64,000 bases of DNA from UBA7803 sp963822255 (lineage in GTDB: Bacteria; Pseudomonadota; Gammaproteobacteria; Pseudomonadales; Azotimanducaceae): contig CAWGGV010000003.1 of the NCBI GenBank assembly GCA_963822255.1, forward strand, positions 372,001 to 436,000, given 5' to 3'. A model generated the notes under the pieces. It saw nothing but the letters and a program-made list of their open reading frames with translations. It had not been told where the DNA came from and did no database searches. The translations under genes and the position numbers were made by a program. This document shows, one piece after another, positions 40,382-49,220 of the stretch (the stretch's first letter is position 1; each line of letters begins with the position of its first letter).

Positions 40382-41112
40382 CTACCGGTCGTCATGGCGC
40401 CGCTCTGGCTGGCCGGTGCTGCGACCGGGTGGGGTCCGCTCGAAGTAGGTGACGAATCCCACCTCGTCGGGATGAGCGTGGTTGAGCACGACCGTCTCGG
40501 CAGACCCGGCAAGCTGGTTCGACACCGTCTCGTAGCGCAGCCGCGACATCATCTCGTGCCAGTCCGCCTCCGGGTGCGCGTCAAGTCGCTTTCTGCTGGT
40601 GATGGTCAATACCCGGCACACGGTACGGCGGCAGAGGACCCGAGGTGTCCCGAACGCGTCGATGGACGGCTGCAGAGCCAGGTAGTTCTGGAGCTGCCAC
40701 TCCACGGACGACGCCCACCCGTCGTCCCGCGGCTCCGCGTCCATCTGCGCCTGCAGCGACTGAGGCGTCGGCTCCTCGCTATCGCCCGAACCGACACCGT
40801 TCTTCAGGCCATTGACGAAGAACCGCGGCAGGGCAGTGGGCGTCGCGCGGGGCGGTGAAGCGGACGTCTTCAGCCGGGACCGCTGGCGGCTGGCGTGGCT
40901 GGGGTGCCGCGGACACCGGAGCAGGCATGGAGGACCCGGCAGTAGTCGGCGCGTCCACCGCTGCTGAGCCACCGGTATCGGGATTGGACGGTGTCGAGTG
41001 CGACGCCTGCCGCCGTGGCCGCCGGCGGCATCCTCTGATAGAGCGCCACGGCGATTCCCAGCGCCAGCGCTGCGCCGACGGCCAGCCATTGCCAGATCGA
41101 TGTCCGCTTCAT
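40382..41112 (-). pseudogene. membrane-anchored protein of unknown function, two frame interruptions
   Basis: Translation from the ATG at 41112 gives an N-terminal anchor (SIWQWLAVGAALALGIAVALY) and MPPAATAAG. A Pro/Ala-rich linker (STPSNPDTGGSAAVDAP, VPAEDVRFTAP) is in a second frame. The C-terminal domain (ALPRFFVNGLKNGVG, SSVEWQLQNYLALQPSID, RRTVCRVLTITSRKRLDAHP) is in a third. The CRRTVCRV cysteine pair suggests a periplasmic disulfide. All three parts fit one protein of about 240 residues, so two small indels near 41.0 and 40.87 kb are proposed. It may be decayed or a sequence artefact. No family was recognised. Confidence 0.55.
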
Positions 41113-41374
41113 GTGGTCCGGTTCCGCCGGCAAGGTCGTTGGCTCATTGGGGCACGCCAGGGTAATGCCGTCTTGCCGACGGCAGCCGTCAGCATATGGC
41201 CGTCAGCATAAAGTCGCGCCTCCGGTTCGCAAAATCCCATCGGTCGACCGCCGCCGCCGACCCGCCTGCGCGTGCTGATAGCCTTTCTATACTCAGTGGA
41301 GCAGGGACACCGCCAGCAACAATCGAGGAACGACCTTCAGCGTCCACCGTATCGGTCGGTTCGCCGCTATCGCC

Positions 41375-44218
41375 ATGCCCCACGCAATCGTCGACCGCGC
41401 GCTCTTCGCTCTGCCGCTCCTGGTGCTCGCCGGGTGCGGGGGCGGAGGCTCGGCCGGGATGAGCGGCAGCCAGTCGGCGGTGAGCGCTCCCGGCACCCAG
41501 GCGCCGGTGGCCGCGGTGCGAGCCGCCGAAGCGGTACTGGAAGGTTCGCTGGTTACCTTGGACGGCTCTTCGAGCCGGGACCCGGCAGACGGACCCCTGA
41601 GCTTCCTGTGGCGGCAGACCGCCGGGCCGCCAATTGCTCTGGCGGGTGCGGACTCCGCCGCCGCCAGCTTCACGGCGCCTGCGGTGAGCACGCCGACGGC
41701 GCTCGATTTTCAGCTCACCGTGACTGGCCGGAGCGGGCTCACCGGGCGGGACGGCGTGGCAGTGGTGGTGCAGCCGCGCACGTTCTCGATCTCCGGCACG
41801 ATCACCGTGGTGCCCGGCACCGCGGCCGACGGCGACGTCAACGACTGGAGCGCGCCGCGCACGGCGAATGATCGGCAGGCCGAGGCGCAGTCCATCGTTC
41901 AGCCGGTGACGGTCGGGGGTTACGTGAATCTCCCCGGCAGCGGTGCGCCCGGCCCGCTTCAGGTGCGAGGCGACTCTGCCGATTTCTACCGAGTGGCCTT
42001 GTCGGCGGGACAGACGGTGACCTTGCTGACGGCCGATCCGGATCTGGGCGACGCCGATCTGTACTTGTGGGACGACGCGGGGAATCGGCTCATCGACGCG
42101 TCGCTGGACACCGGTGCCATCGACGCGCTGACGGTGTCGGCCGAAGGCGATTACCTGGCGGAGGTCGTTGCCGCCCGCGGCGCCTCGAACTACACGCTGG
42201 TGGCCGGCGAGTCGGCGGTCCCTGCCATCCAGAGCGGCATGCGTCTGTCGGCCGACTTCGTTCCCGGAGAGATCGTCTTCCAGGAGCGAGCCGCGATGAG
42301 CATCGCAGCCGCCACGACGATGGCCGCCGTCGGCGTCCGGCGGATCGCCGGCGCCAGCCGCGGTGGACCAGCCCTGGCGCGCCTCGACCCGGAACCGAGC
42401 ACGACCGGCGCGGCGGTGGATACCGGTCCGCTCGCGGGCCTGGCCGATGCCGACGCGCGGTGGAAGTATCGGACGCTACTGGCCGTGAAGGCGATGCGGA
42501 TGCGGCGATCGATGATCTACGCCCAGCCGAACCTGCGGGTACATGCAACGTCCACTCCCAGCGACCCGTTGTATCCGCTGCAATGGCATTACGCGGCGAT
42601 CGGTTTGCCCGCCGCCTGGGATCTCACCACCGGCGACCCGGCCGTGACCGTCGCCGTAGTCGACAGCGGTGTGCTGGCGGATCATCCGGATCTGGCGGGG
42701 CGGCTGCTGCCGGGTTACGACTTCGTGCGCAGCATCGACAGCAGCGGCGACGGCGACGGCCTGGATCCGGACCCTGAGGACCCGGGCGATGAAGACGGCG
42801 CGCCAAGCGCCTTTCATGGCACTCACGTGGCCGGGACGGTGGCCGCCGTGAGCGAAAACGGTATCGGCGGGACCGGCGCCGCCCCCGGCGTCCGCGTCAT
42901 GCCTGTGCGGGTGCTCGGCACGAAGGGCGGCAGCAGCTATGACATCATCCAGGGGCTGCGCTATGCGGCTGGACTCGACAACGACTCCGGGACTCTGGCG
43001 CCGGCCGCACAGGTGATCAACCTGAGCCTGGGGCGCCGGGGACCGTGCTGGCCCGCTGAGCAGAGCGCGTTCGACGAGGTTCACGACGCTGGGGTGGTGG
43101 TGGTCGCGGCAGCCGGGAACGACGCCGTCGACGCCGCCGACGCGTTTCCAGCCAACTGCGATCACGTGCTGGCCGTGGGTGCGGTGGACGCCCGCGGCAC
43201 GCGCACGTCCTACTCGAATTTCGGCAGCGCCGTCGATGTGCTGGCGCCGGGCGGCAGCTGGGAAGACCTGAACGGGGACGGCCACCCCGAGGCGGTGCTG
43301 AGCCTCACCGCCGACGATACCGTGGCGCCCGTCCGCTTCGGCTACGGCTTCAAGACCGGCACGTCCATGGCGAGCCCCCACGTGGCGGCCGTGGTGGCGC
43401 TGATGAAGTCCGTCAATCCTGCGCTCACTCCCGACGACGTGGACCGGCTGCTGGTGGCGGGGGCAATGACTGGCGACGGCGACATCGTGGATGCCTATGC
43501 GGCGGTCTCCAACGCACTGAAGCCGAGGATGCTGCCATTACCGGAACCGCGGCTGGCCGTCACGCCGAACGCGCTGGATTTCGGCTCCACCTACAACTAC
43601 GCGAAGCTCGACGTTCGGGTTTCCGGGGAGGCGAGCGTTGCGGCCGTCGTCCCCGAGGTCAGCGAGCCCTGGCTGCGCGTGGTGCCGGTTTTCACCGACG
43701 GCGATAGTCTGCGGCGGTATGCGGTTACGGCGGACCGCAGCCGGCTCGCCGCCGGCAGCTACGCGGCCACCGTCACCTTCGGTTCCGAGCTCGGCGCCGT
43801 AGACGTGCCGGTGACTATGAAGGTGACCGACGGGTTGCCGGCAGGTGACGCGGGGCATCTGTACGTGCTGTTGATCGACCGCGCCAGCGGCCGGCCGGTG
43901 CGTCAGGTGGAAGTCAGCGCCTCGGGCGGTGTCTACAGCTATGCGTTTCCCGCGGTAGACGACGGCCGCTATGCGATCGTGGCCGGGAGCGATGCCGACA
44001 ACGATCTCACCATCTGCGACCCGGGCGAAAGCTGTGGCAGCTATCCGCCGCCGGATGAATCCGCGGAGCTGATGGTGGATGCGGATCGCACGGCTGTCGA
44101 CTTCACCGTGGGCCGGGTTGTCTCCGTCGCCGGCGAGGTCCCTCGCTCCGGCCTGGAGACCCTGCGCGGGTCGGCGGATGGCGGGTCGCCCGACAAGCTG
44201 CCGAACGTATACCGTTGA
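41375..44218 (+). CDS. subtilisin-like (S8) serine protease lipoprotein with PPC-like domain
   Basis: The 947-residue product is an exported lipoprotein (LVLAGC, Cys21) with a Gly/Ser-rich linker. A PKD/REJ-type beta domain comes next (about 45-140, LEGSLVTLDGSSSRDPADGP). A PPC-type domain follows (about 200-285, DFYRVALSAGQTVTLLT). The S8 catalytic domain has Asp430 in VVDSG, His481 in HGTHVAGT and Ser664 in GTSMASPH. The region 325-400 preceding it probably acts as the prodomain. After the protease come a Big-type beta segment (LDFGSTYNYAKLDVRVSG) and a C-terminal beta domain. Lipid anchoring of the N-terminus would keep the enzyme at the envelope. The gene stands alone; substrates are unknown. 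Confidence 0.94.
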   Translation: MPHAIVDRALFALPLLVLAGCGGGGSAGMSGSQSAVSAPGTQAPVAAVRAAEAVLEGSLVTLDGSSSRDPADGPLSFLWRQTAGPPIALAGADSAAASFTAPAVSTPTALDFQLTVTGRSGLTGRDGVAVVVQPRTFSISGTITVVPGTAADGDVNDWSAPRTANDRQAEAQSIVQPVTVGGYVNLPGSGAPGPLQVRGDSADFYRVALSAGQTVTLLTADPDLGDADLYLWDDAGNRLIDASLDTGAIDALTVSAEGDYLAEVVAARGASNYTLVAGESAVPAIQSGMRLSADFVPGEIVFQERAAMSIAAATTMAAVGVRRIAGASRGGPALARLDPEPSTTGAAVDTGPLAGLADADARWKYRTLLAVKAMRMRRSMIYAQPNLRVHATSTPSDPLYPLQWHYAAIGLPAAWDLTTGDPAVTVAVVDSGVLADHPDLAGRLLPGYDFVRSIDSSGDGDGLDPDPEDPGDEDGAPSAFHGTHVAGTVAAVSENGIGGTGAAPGVRVMPVRVLGTKGGSSYDIIQGLRYAAGLDNDSGTLAPAAQVINLSLGRRGPCWPAEQSAFDEVHDAGVVVVAAAGNDAVDAADAFPANCDHVLAVGAVDARGTRTSYSNFGSAVDVLAPGGSWEDLNGDGHPEAVLSLTADDTVAPVRFGYGFKTGTSMASPHVAAVVALMKSVNPALTPDDVDRLLVAGAMTGDGDIVDAYAAVSNALKPRMLPLPEPRLAVTPNALDFGSTYNYAKLDVRVSGEASVAAVVPEVSEPWLRVVPVFTDGDSLRRYAVTADRSRLAAGSYAATVTFGSELGAVDVPVTMKVTDGLPAGDAGHLYVLLIDRASGRPVRQVEVSASGGVYSYAFPAVDDGRYAIVAGSDADNDLTICDPGESCGSYPPPDESAELMVDADRTAVDFTVGRVVSVAGEVPRSGLETLRGSADGGSPDKLPNVYR

Positions 44219-44225
44219 TGCGCAA

Positions 44226-45149
44226 TCAGCCGGTGCGGCGAGACTGGCCGGCCCGGTGAGCGGCTGCGGCCCGGGGCCCGCGCCGGGCCCGCATCAGTCG
44301 CGAGCGCACGTCGTCGCCCAGCATGAACAGCGCAGCCTCGAGGGCGCGCAGCCGCTCCCTCCGCGTCTCGCCCAGAGCCGCCAGCCCGGCATCTTCCGCG
44401 ACCGCATCGAGGATCCAGTTGGTCCGGACGTTCCATCTGGCGTGCTCCGTCCCATCCGTACACTGTCTGAACGGCGGTTGTCCGCTTAGACTTTGTCCCC
44501 TCAGACTGGGGTCGTGGCGCGGCCTGCTGGACGCGAGGCGGAAGTCGAGCTCGGAAGGCGGGCTGGTGGAGCTTCCGCCGAAGGCCAGATGGTGTCGGCA
44601 GAGCAGCCCCATGGCGGCCGCCAGCCGTCCGTTGTAGGCGACGGTTCGTTCGTTCATCACGGCGTACAGCCTGGCGATCTGCGGGTCGGAGCGCAGGGAC
44701 GGATCGGCGAACACGCTGGTATCGTCGGTCTCTCCGTCGATCACGCTCGCCGCCCGGGTCAGACATCCCGAAAGCCCGTCTGCCTGGGCGCGCTCGGTCA
44801 GGTATCCAAGGACGCCCCGACGGCAGTTGGCCCATTCCAGGATCTTGCTGCACACGTACAGCAACTCGTACTGACCGAGCCCGCGCCGGCATCCCGCAGC
44901 GGTGGTCTGGCACGCCCCCAGGGCGTCGATCATCTCGAGGCGGAAGTGCTCGAGCTGGCGGCTGACCTCCGCGAAGTCGCGACCCCGCCAACGGAACGCG
45001 CGCTGCGCATCGAGCAATGTGGCCACCGGCCGGCGGCGGCTCCCACGGCCGATGGCCAATGCAGCGCCGTTGCCCTCGATCGCGAGCATGCGGAGATACT
45101 CGACGAATCGACGAACCTCCGGATCGGCCAGATAGTGGAGTCTATCCAT
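44226..45149 (-). CDS. protein of unknown function
   Basis: The 307-residue frame begins MDRLHYLADPEVRRFVEYLR and reads as a soluble, helix-rich protein with scattered cysteines (ALGACQTTAAGCRRG, LEWANCRRG, LSGCLTRAA). No signal peptide, membrane segment or known family was recognised. The codon pattern fits the surrounding genes over the first 190 residues; the C-terminal third, rich in Arg, Ser and Ala, is less protein-like. It converges on the protease gene seven bases from its stop, and the Crp/Fnr gene lies upstream on the same strand. Confidence 0.55.
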   Translation of the reverse strand: MDRLHYLADPEVRRFVEYLRMLAIEGNGAALAIGRGSRRRPVATLLDAQRAFRWRGRDFAEVSRQLEHFRLEMIDALGACQTTAAGCRRGLGQYELLYVCSKILEWANCRRGVLGYLTERAQADGLSGCLTRAASVIDGETDDTSVFADPSLRSDPQIARLYAVMNERTVAYNGRLAAAMGLLCRHHLAFGGSSTSPPSELDFRLASSRPRHDPSLRGQSLSGQPPFRQCTDGTEHARWNVRTNWILDAVAEDAGLAALGETRRERLRALEAALFMLGDDVRSRLMRARRGPRAAAAHRAGQSRRTG

Positions 45150-45258
45150 TTACTCCCTCGTCGGCTGGGAGAGTCAGCAGGGCAACGGCGCTGCCTGTTC
45201 AGGGTAAGCCGGTAGCCGTTACCGTGCTATGTCCGAGTGTTGCAGGATTGTGTCGGCT

Positions 45259-45972
45259 TCAGGCAAAGGCGATTTCTTCCAGCCGATCGGCATCGAAGCG
45301 ATAGTGCCGGCTGCCGGCTTCCGGCCCGATCGGGACGAGGATCCCCAGCCGCTTGAACCGCGCCAGCACGCGGCTTGCGCTCTCGGTGGAGACGCCGATG
45401 ACCTCCGCCATCTCCTGGCACGTCAACAAGGTCACGCTGTCTGGATCGGGAAGGTCCTGCAACTCGGCCAGGTAGCGGATTACTCGCGCGATCCGGCACG
45501 TGGTGGTGTCGCCGGAAAATTCGGTGATCCAGCGCTCGGCGCCTCTCAGCTCCTCACAGTGGCGCTCCACGAGTTGCAGGTACTCTTCCGAGCATTCGCG
45601 CCGGAGGCGCCTCACCTGGACGATCGGCGTCCAGCCGCCTTCCACGTTCGTAACTGCCACGGCCGTATGGTTGTAGGTGGTGCAGGCGGAAGCCGGCGTC
45701 ATCAACCCGAGGACTGCACCTGGCCCGTGCAGCCCCAGGATGCGGACCCGGCCGTTGGGCATGTGCGTGACCAGTTTCACCAGGCCGGAGCGTATGGCGA
45801 ACGCCTTGTCCGCGAACGCCCCTTCGCGGTAGATCACGCCTGCCGGCGGGCAGGCAAGGGTGTTCCAAGTCAGCGTCCGCGGCAACGGCCGCGGCCGCTC
45901 GAAGGCCGGCGGGGCGGTAAATGGACGCTCGGCGACGGGTGCCGAGCCGACAGGCATGTTCTCCGGGATCAC
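45259..45972 (-). CDS. Crp/Fnr family transcriptional regulator
   Basis: The 237-residue product has an N-terminal effector domain (PAGVIYREGAFADKAFAIRSG, LVKLVTHMPNGRVRILGLHG, PGAVLGLM) and a C-terminal winged helix. The recognition helix is VSTESASRVLARFKRLGIL, which contains the E-x-x-S-R pattern of FNR-type DNA readers (TTGAT half-sites) rather than the CRP pattern. The N-terminal cysteine cluster of oxygen-sensing FNR is missing, so it is probably not an iron-sulfur sensor. The N-terminal 30 residues are Pro-rich. It is transcribed away from the hybrid kinase gene. Its signal and targets are unknown. Confidence 0.88.
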   Translation of the reverse strand: MIPENMPVGSAPVAERPFTAPPAFERPRPLPRTLTWNTLACPPAGVIYREGAFADKAFAIRSGLVKLVTHMPNGRVRILGLHGPGAVLGLMTPASACTTYNHTAVAVTNVEGGWTPIVQVRRLRRECSEEYLQLVERHCEELRGAERWITEFSGDTTTCRIARVIRYLAELQDLPDPDSVTLLTCQEMAEVIGVSTESASRVLARFKRLGILVPIGPEAGSRHYRFDADRLEEIAFA

Positions 45973-46378
45973 GTCTGCGAACCTCCTCTTGCGCCGGCAC
46001 GGGCCTGCGCCCTGCTGTCACAGGCTCGTCACGTTCGGGGCAACGGCGGCGACAAGCTACGATGCGTGCAATGTCTCTGGAGATTTCTAGCAATCGGCGT
46101 GCCTATCGTTCGTGCTCAGGAGCGCTGGTTGTCATGCGGCTTGGCGGCAGTCGGCGCGTCGCCAGCGGGCGCACGCCGGCACAATTTACGGGCTGACGGC
46201 GCAACGGGCGAAGTCCCGTCGGCAACGGGTCACGCAAACTTCCCGTCGGTTTGAATCCGCCGCCGATTGTGGGACCATCCGCGCACGGCCAACCCAGGTG
46301 AAATCGACAGTCGAGCCGAGGCCGGCTCCTCTGGCCGTGCAGTTCGCTTTCGAGGGACCTTCAGAGCGACCGCCGAGG
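45973..46378. other. 406-base divergent region between crp-like and kinase genes
   Basis: The kinase frame is open back to 46112, but the upstream 89 codons read as Arg/Ala-rich non-conserved sequence, so the region is treated as regulatory. No confident promoter or operator was picked out. Confidence 0.4.
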
Positions 46379-48559
46379 ATGCAAGACCAGCCCGCCGTCC
46401 GAGGATATGCGCTAGCCGTGCTGGTGGTGGCGCTGGCCACCCTGATCCGCTGGCTGTTGGATCCCTACCTCGGCGACCACACACCCTTTCCGACCTATTT
46501 CGCTGCAGTAGCGTTCGTCGGCATCTACGGTGGCCTCGGCCCGGCGGTGTTGACGCTGATTGCCGGCGGATTGGTCGCCGACCTGATGTTTCTGCCCCCA
46601 CGGGGGCAAATCGTGCTGGGCAGTGCTGCCGATCTGGCCGGGCTGGGCCTGTTCGCGATGGGCTCTGCACTGATCGTGGCCTTGACGGAGTGGCTTCGGG
46701 CCAGCAGCGCCAACCTCGCCGCCATCGTCAGCACCGCCCACGAAGGCATCGTCACCCGCAATCTCGACGGCGTCGTGACAGGCTGGAACGCTGGCGCCGA
46801 GCGCATGTACGGCTACACGCGAGACGAGATGCTCGGCACATCCTGCGAGCGGCTGTCGCCGCCGAGCCGGACGGGCGAGTCTCGTTGGATCCTCGAGCAG
46901 GTGAGCGCGGGGCGCCCGGTCGAGGCGCTCGAAACCGAGCGCGTCGGCAAGGATGGACGCCGCCTCGACGTGCTGGTGAGCGCCGCACCGGTACGCGACA
47001 GCCGGGGACGGGTTCGGAGCATCGCCACCATCGAGCGCGACGTCACCGAGCGTAAACGTACTGAGCGCGCCCGGCGCGCCAGCGAGGCCCGGCTGCAGGC
47101 GATCATCGACAACTCCCCGCTGATGGTATACATCAAAGATCTCGATGGCCGGTATTTTCTGGTGAACCGCAGCTATGCGGAGTTGTTCAGCACCACGGTC
47201 GATGAGGTGCTGGGAGCGACGGACGCCGACCGCTTCGCACCCGAGGCCGCCGAGGCGTACCGCCGCAACGATCGGGCGGTGCTGGAGTCCGGCGTGGCTC
47301 AGAAGTTCGAGGAGACCGTTGCCGTCGGCGACGAGACGCGCAGCTATCTCTCCAACAAGTTTCCCCTTCGCGACGAGCGCGGGCAGATCTATGCCGTCTG
47401 CGGCATCTCCACCGACGTCACGGAGGAAACTCGTCGGCACGAGCAGCTTCTGGACCTGGACAAGCGCAAGGATCAGTTTCTCTCCATGCTGGCCCACGAG
47501 CTTCGCAACCCGCTCGCGCCCATCGCCAACGCCGTGCAGCTCATCCGTCTGGAAGGCGACGGCGTGAGCGAGCGGGTGGCCTGGGCGGCGGGGGTCATCG
47601 AACGCCAGGCCCGTCACCTCACCCGGATGGTGGACGACCTACTGGACATCGCCCGCTTCAACACCGGGCGGGTGCAGCTCAAGCCCGAGCCGGTGGACTT
47701 GGTGATGCTGGCGCGACAGGCGGTGGACGACCTTCGCTCGCGCTTCGAAGACGGTGCGGTGAAGCTCTCCGTGAACCTGGGCAACGAGCCGGTGACGGTC
47801 CACGCAGACGCGGCGCGCATCGTCCAGGTCATCGACAACCTGCTCGACAACGCGGCCAAGTACACGGATGCCGGGGGCAGCGCCTCGCTTTCGGTGGAAC
47901 GGCAGAACGGTCAGGGGGTGTTGCGTGTCAGCGACACCGGTATCGGAATCGACAGCGTCCATCTCGACAACATCTTCGACCTGTTCGAGCAGGTGGACGA
48001 GAGTCTCGACCGGGCCAGCGGCGGGCTCGGGCTCGGGCTGAACCTGGTCCGGCGCATGGTGGAGCTGCACGGCGGCACGGTCACCGCGCGCAGCGGCGGG
48101 CGTAATCAGGGCAGTGAGTTCGAGGTCCGTCTGCCGCTGGCCCAGCCGGTGCGGCGGCCGGCGCTGGTGGATGGCCACGTGGGGCCGCACGCGGCACCCG
48201 GGCGCCGCGTGCTGGTCATCGAGGACAATCCTGACACAGCGCGATCCATGGAGATGCTGCTGGAAACCCTCGGTCACCAGGTTCGCGTCGCGTGCACCGG
48301 CGCCGAGGGTCTCGCCATGGCCGCGGCCTGGCCGCCGGAGCTGGTTCTGGTCGACCTGGGCCTGCCGGACATCGACGGCTATCAGGTGGCTCGCTCGCTG
48401 CGCGAGCGGGCCGGCGACTCGCTGCGGCTGGTAGCGCTGACCGGTTACGGGCAGGAGGAGCACCGCCGCCGTACCCGTGAGGCGGGGTTCGACGACCATC
48501 TGCTGAAGCCGCTGACCATGGACGCGCTGGACCGCGCGCTGGCCGACTGTGTGGCTTGA
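46379..48559 (+). CDS. DUF4118-PAS-PAS hybrid sensor histidine kinase with C-terminal receiver
   Basis: The 726-residue product (ATG at 46379; GTG starts further upstream are possible) begins with a DUF4118-type membrane domain of about four helices (GYALAVLVVALATLIRWLLD, AAVAFVGIYGGLGPAVLTLI). Two PAS domains follow (about 115-225 and 235-350), ending in VTERKRTER and ISTDVTEETRR. The HisKA domain has His373 (SMLAHELRNPLAPIANAV), then the ATPase domain shows DNLLDNAAKYTDAGG, VSDTGIGI and GLGLGLNLV. A C-terminal receiver has Asp659 in LVLVDLGLPDIDGYQVA. Such hybrids pass phosphate through an Hpt protein; the small DHp-like protein at 55.2 kb is one candidate. The ligand is unknown. Confidence 0.92.
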   Translation: MQDQPAVRGYALAVLVVALATLIRWLLDPYLGDHTPFPTYFAAVAFVGIYGGLGPAVLTLIAGGLVADLMFLPPRGQIVLGSAADLAGLGLFAMGSALIVALTEWLRASSANLAAIVSTAHEGIVTRNLDGVVTGWNAGAERMYGYTRDEMLGTSCERLSPPSRTGESRWILEQVSAGRPVEALETERVGKDGRRLDVLVSAAPVRDSRGRVRSIATIERDVTERKRTERARRASEARLQAIIDNSPLMVYIKDLDGRYFLVNRSYAELFSTTVDEVLGATDADRFAPEAAEAYRRNDRAVLESGVAQKFEETVAVGDETRSYLSNKFPLRDERGQIYAVCGISTDVTEETRRHEQLLDLDKRKDQFLSMLAHELRNPLAPIANAVQLIRLEGDGVSERVAWAAGVIERQARHLTRMVDDLLDIARFNTGRVQLKPEPVDLVMLARQAVDDLRSRFEDGAVKLSVNLGNEPVTVHADAARIVQVIDNLLDNAAKYTDAGGSASLSVERQNGQGVLRVSDTGIGIDSVHLDNIFDLFEQVDESLDRASGGLGLGLNLVRRMVELHGGTVTARSGGRNQGSEFEVRLPLAQPVRRPALVDGHVGPHAAPGRRVLVIEDNPDTARSMEMLLETLGHQVRVACTGAEGLAMAAAWPPELVLVDLGLPDIDGYQVARSLRERAGDSLRLVALTGYGQEEHRRRTREAGFDDHLLKPLTMDALDRALADCVA

Positions 48560-48638
48560 GCGCTGCGTTTGGCATATGGATTGCACCTTCCCCCAGGCGA
48601 GAACAGCCAACCGAAGCACGTATCGATCTGGAGGCAAC

Positions 48639-49178
48639 ATGCATATCAGACTGTTGAGCGCGGTAGCCACCCTGGCTGCCATGGGGGTACTGGCGGGCTG
48701 CGGCCCGAACGGCCAGAACAACAACGACACGGGGCAGACGTCGGCGGGACAGCCCGTGCCGCCGCCGGAACAGTCGATGCCGAACCCCGTTCCCAACCAA
48801 CCACCGGCCTCCGAGCCCAGCGGCTCCATGGCTGGCAGCAGTCAGCCGGGCACCAGCCAGTCGGGCGGTAGCTCGTCGATGGGCGCCGAGAACCAGCCGA
48901 TGGGGCAGGGTGCGGGGGCGAACGGGCAGGGCCAGATGGCGCCGAGCACCGAGTTCGCCGCGATGGACACCGACGCCGACGGCACCTTGGACCAGAGCGA
49001 GTGGCAGCCCAACGCGGCTCACGGCATGGACTTCGATCAGGTGGACGCCGACTCCAGCGGCAGCATCGATCCCCAGGAGTTCAAGCAGGCGATCGGCCCT
49101 GGGTCGGCCGGGTCCGGTGCGTCGGGTGCGGGCGCCGGGCAAAGCGGGTCGGGCCAGGTACCACCTCCGTCGCAATAG
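48639..49178 (+). CDS. EF-hand calcium-binding lipoprotein
   Basis: The ATG at 48639 follows TGGAGGCAAC and starts a lipoprotein signal (LLSAVATLAAMGVLAGC). A low-complexity linker of about 85 residues rich in Gln, Ser, Pro and Gly follows. Two EF-hand loops come next, DTDADGTLDQSEW and DADSSGSIDPQEF, each with the D-x-D-x-[DS]-G calcium pattern. A Gly/Ser tail ends the 179-residue protein. It lies 80 bases after the hybrid kinase on the same strand and converges with the next kinase. It probably sits in the periplasm or outer membrane and buffers or senses calcium; a link with the kinase is inference. Confidence 0.88.
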   Translation: MHIRLLSAVATLAAMGVLAGCGPNGQNNNDTGQTSAGQPVPPPEQSMPNPVPNQPPASEPSGSMAGSSQPGTSQSGGSSSMGAENQPMGQGAGANGQGQMAPSTEFAAMDTDADGTLDQSEWQPNAAHGMDFDQVDADSSGSIDPQEFKQAIGPGSAGSGASGAGAGQSGSGQVPPPSQ

Positions 49179-49220
49179 CGCTCGAGCCTTGGCGTTCCGG
49201 CGGCTGACCTTGCACAGGCG

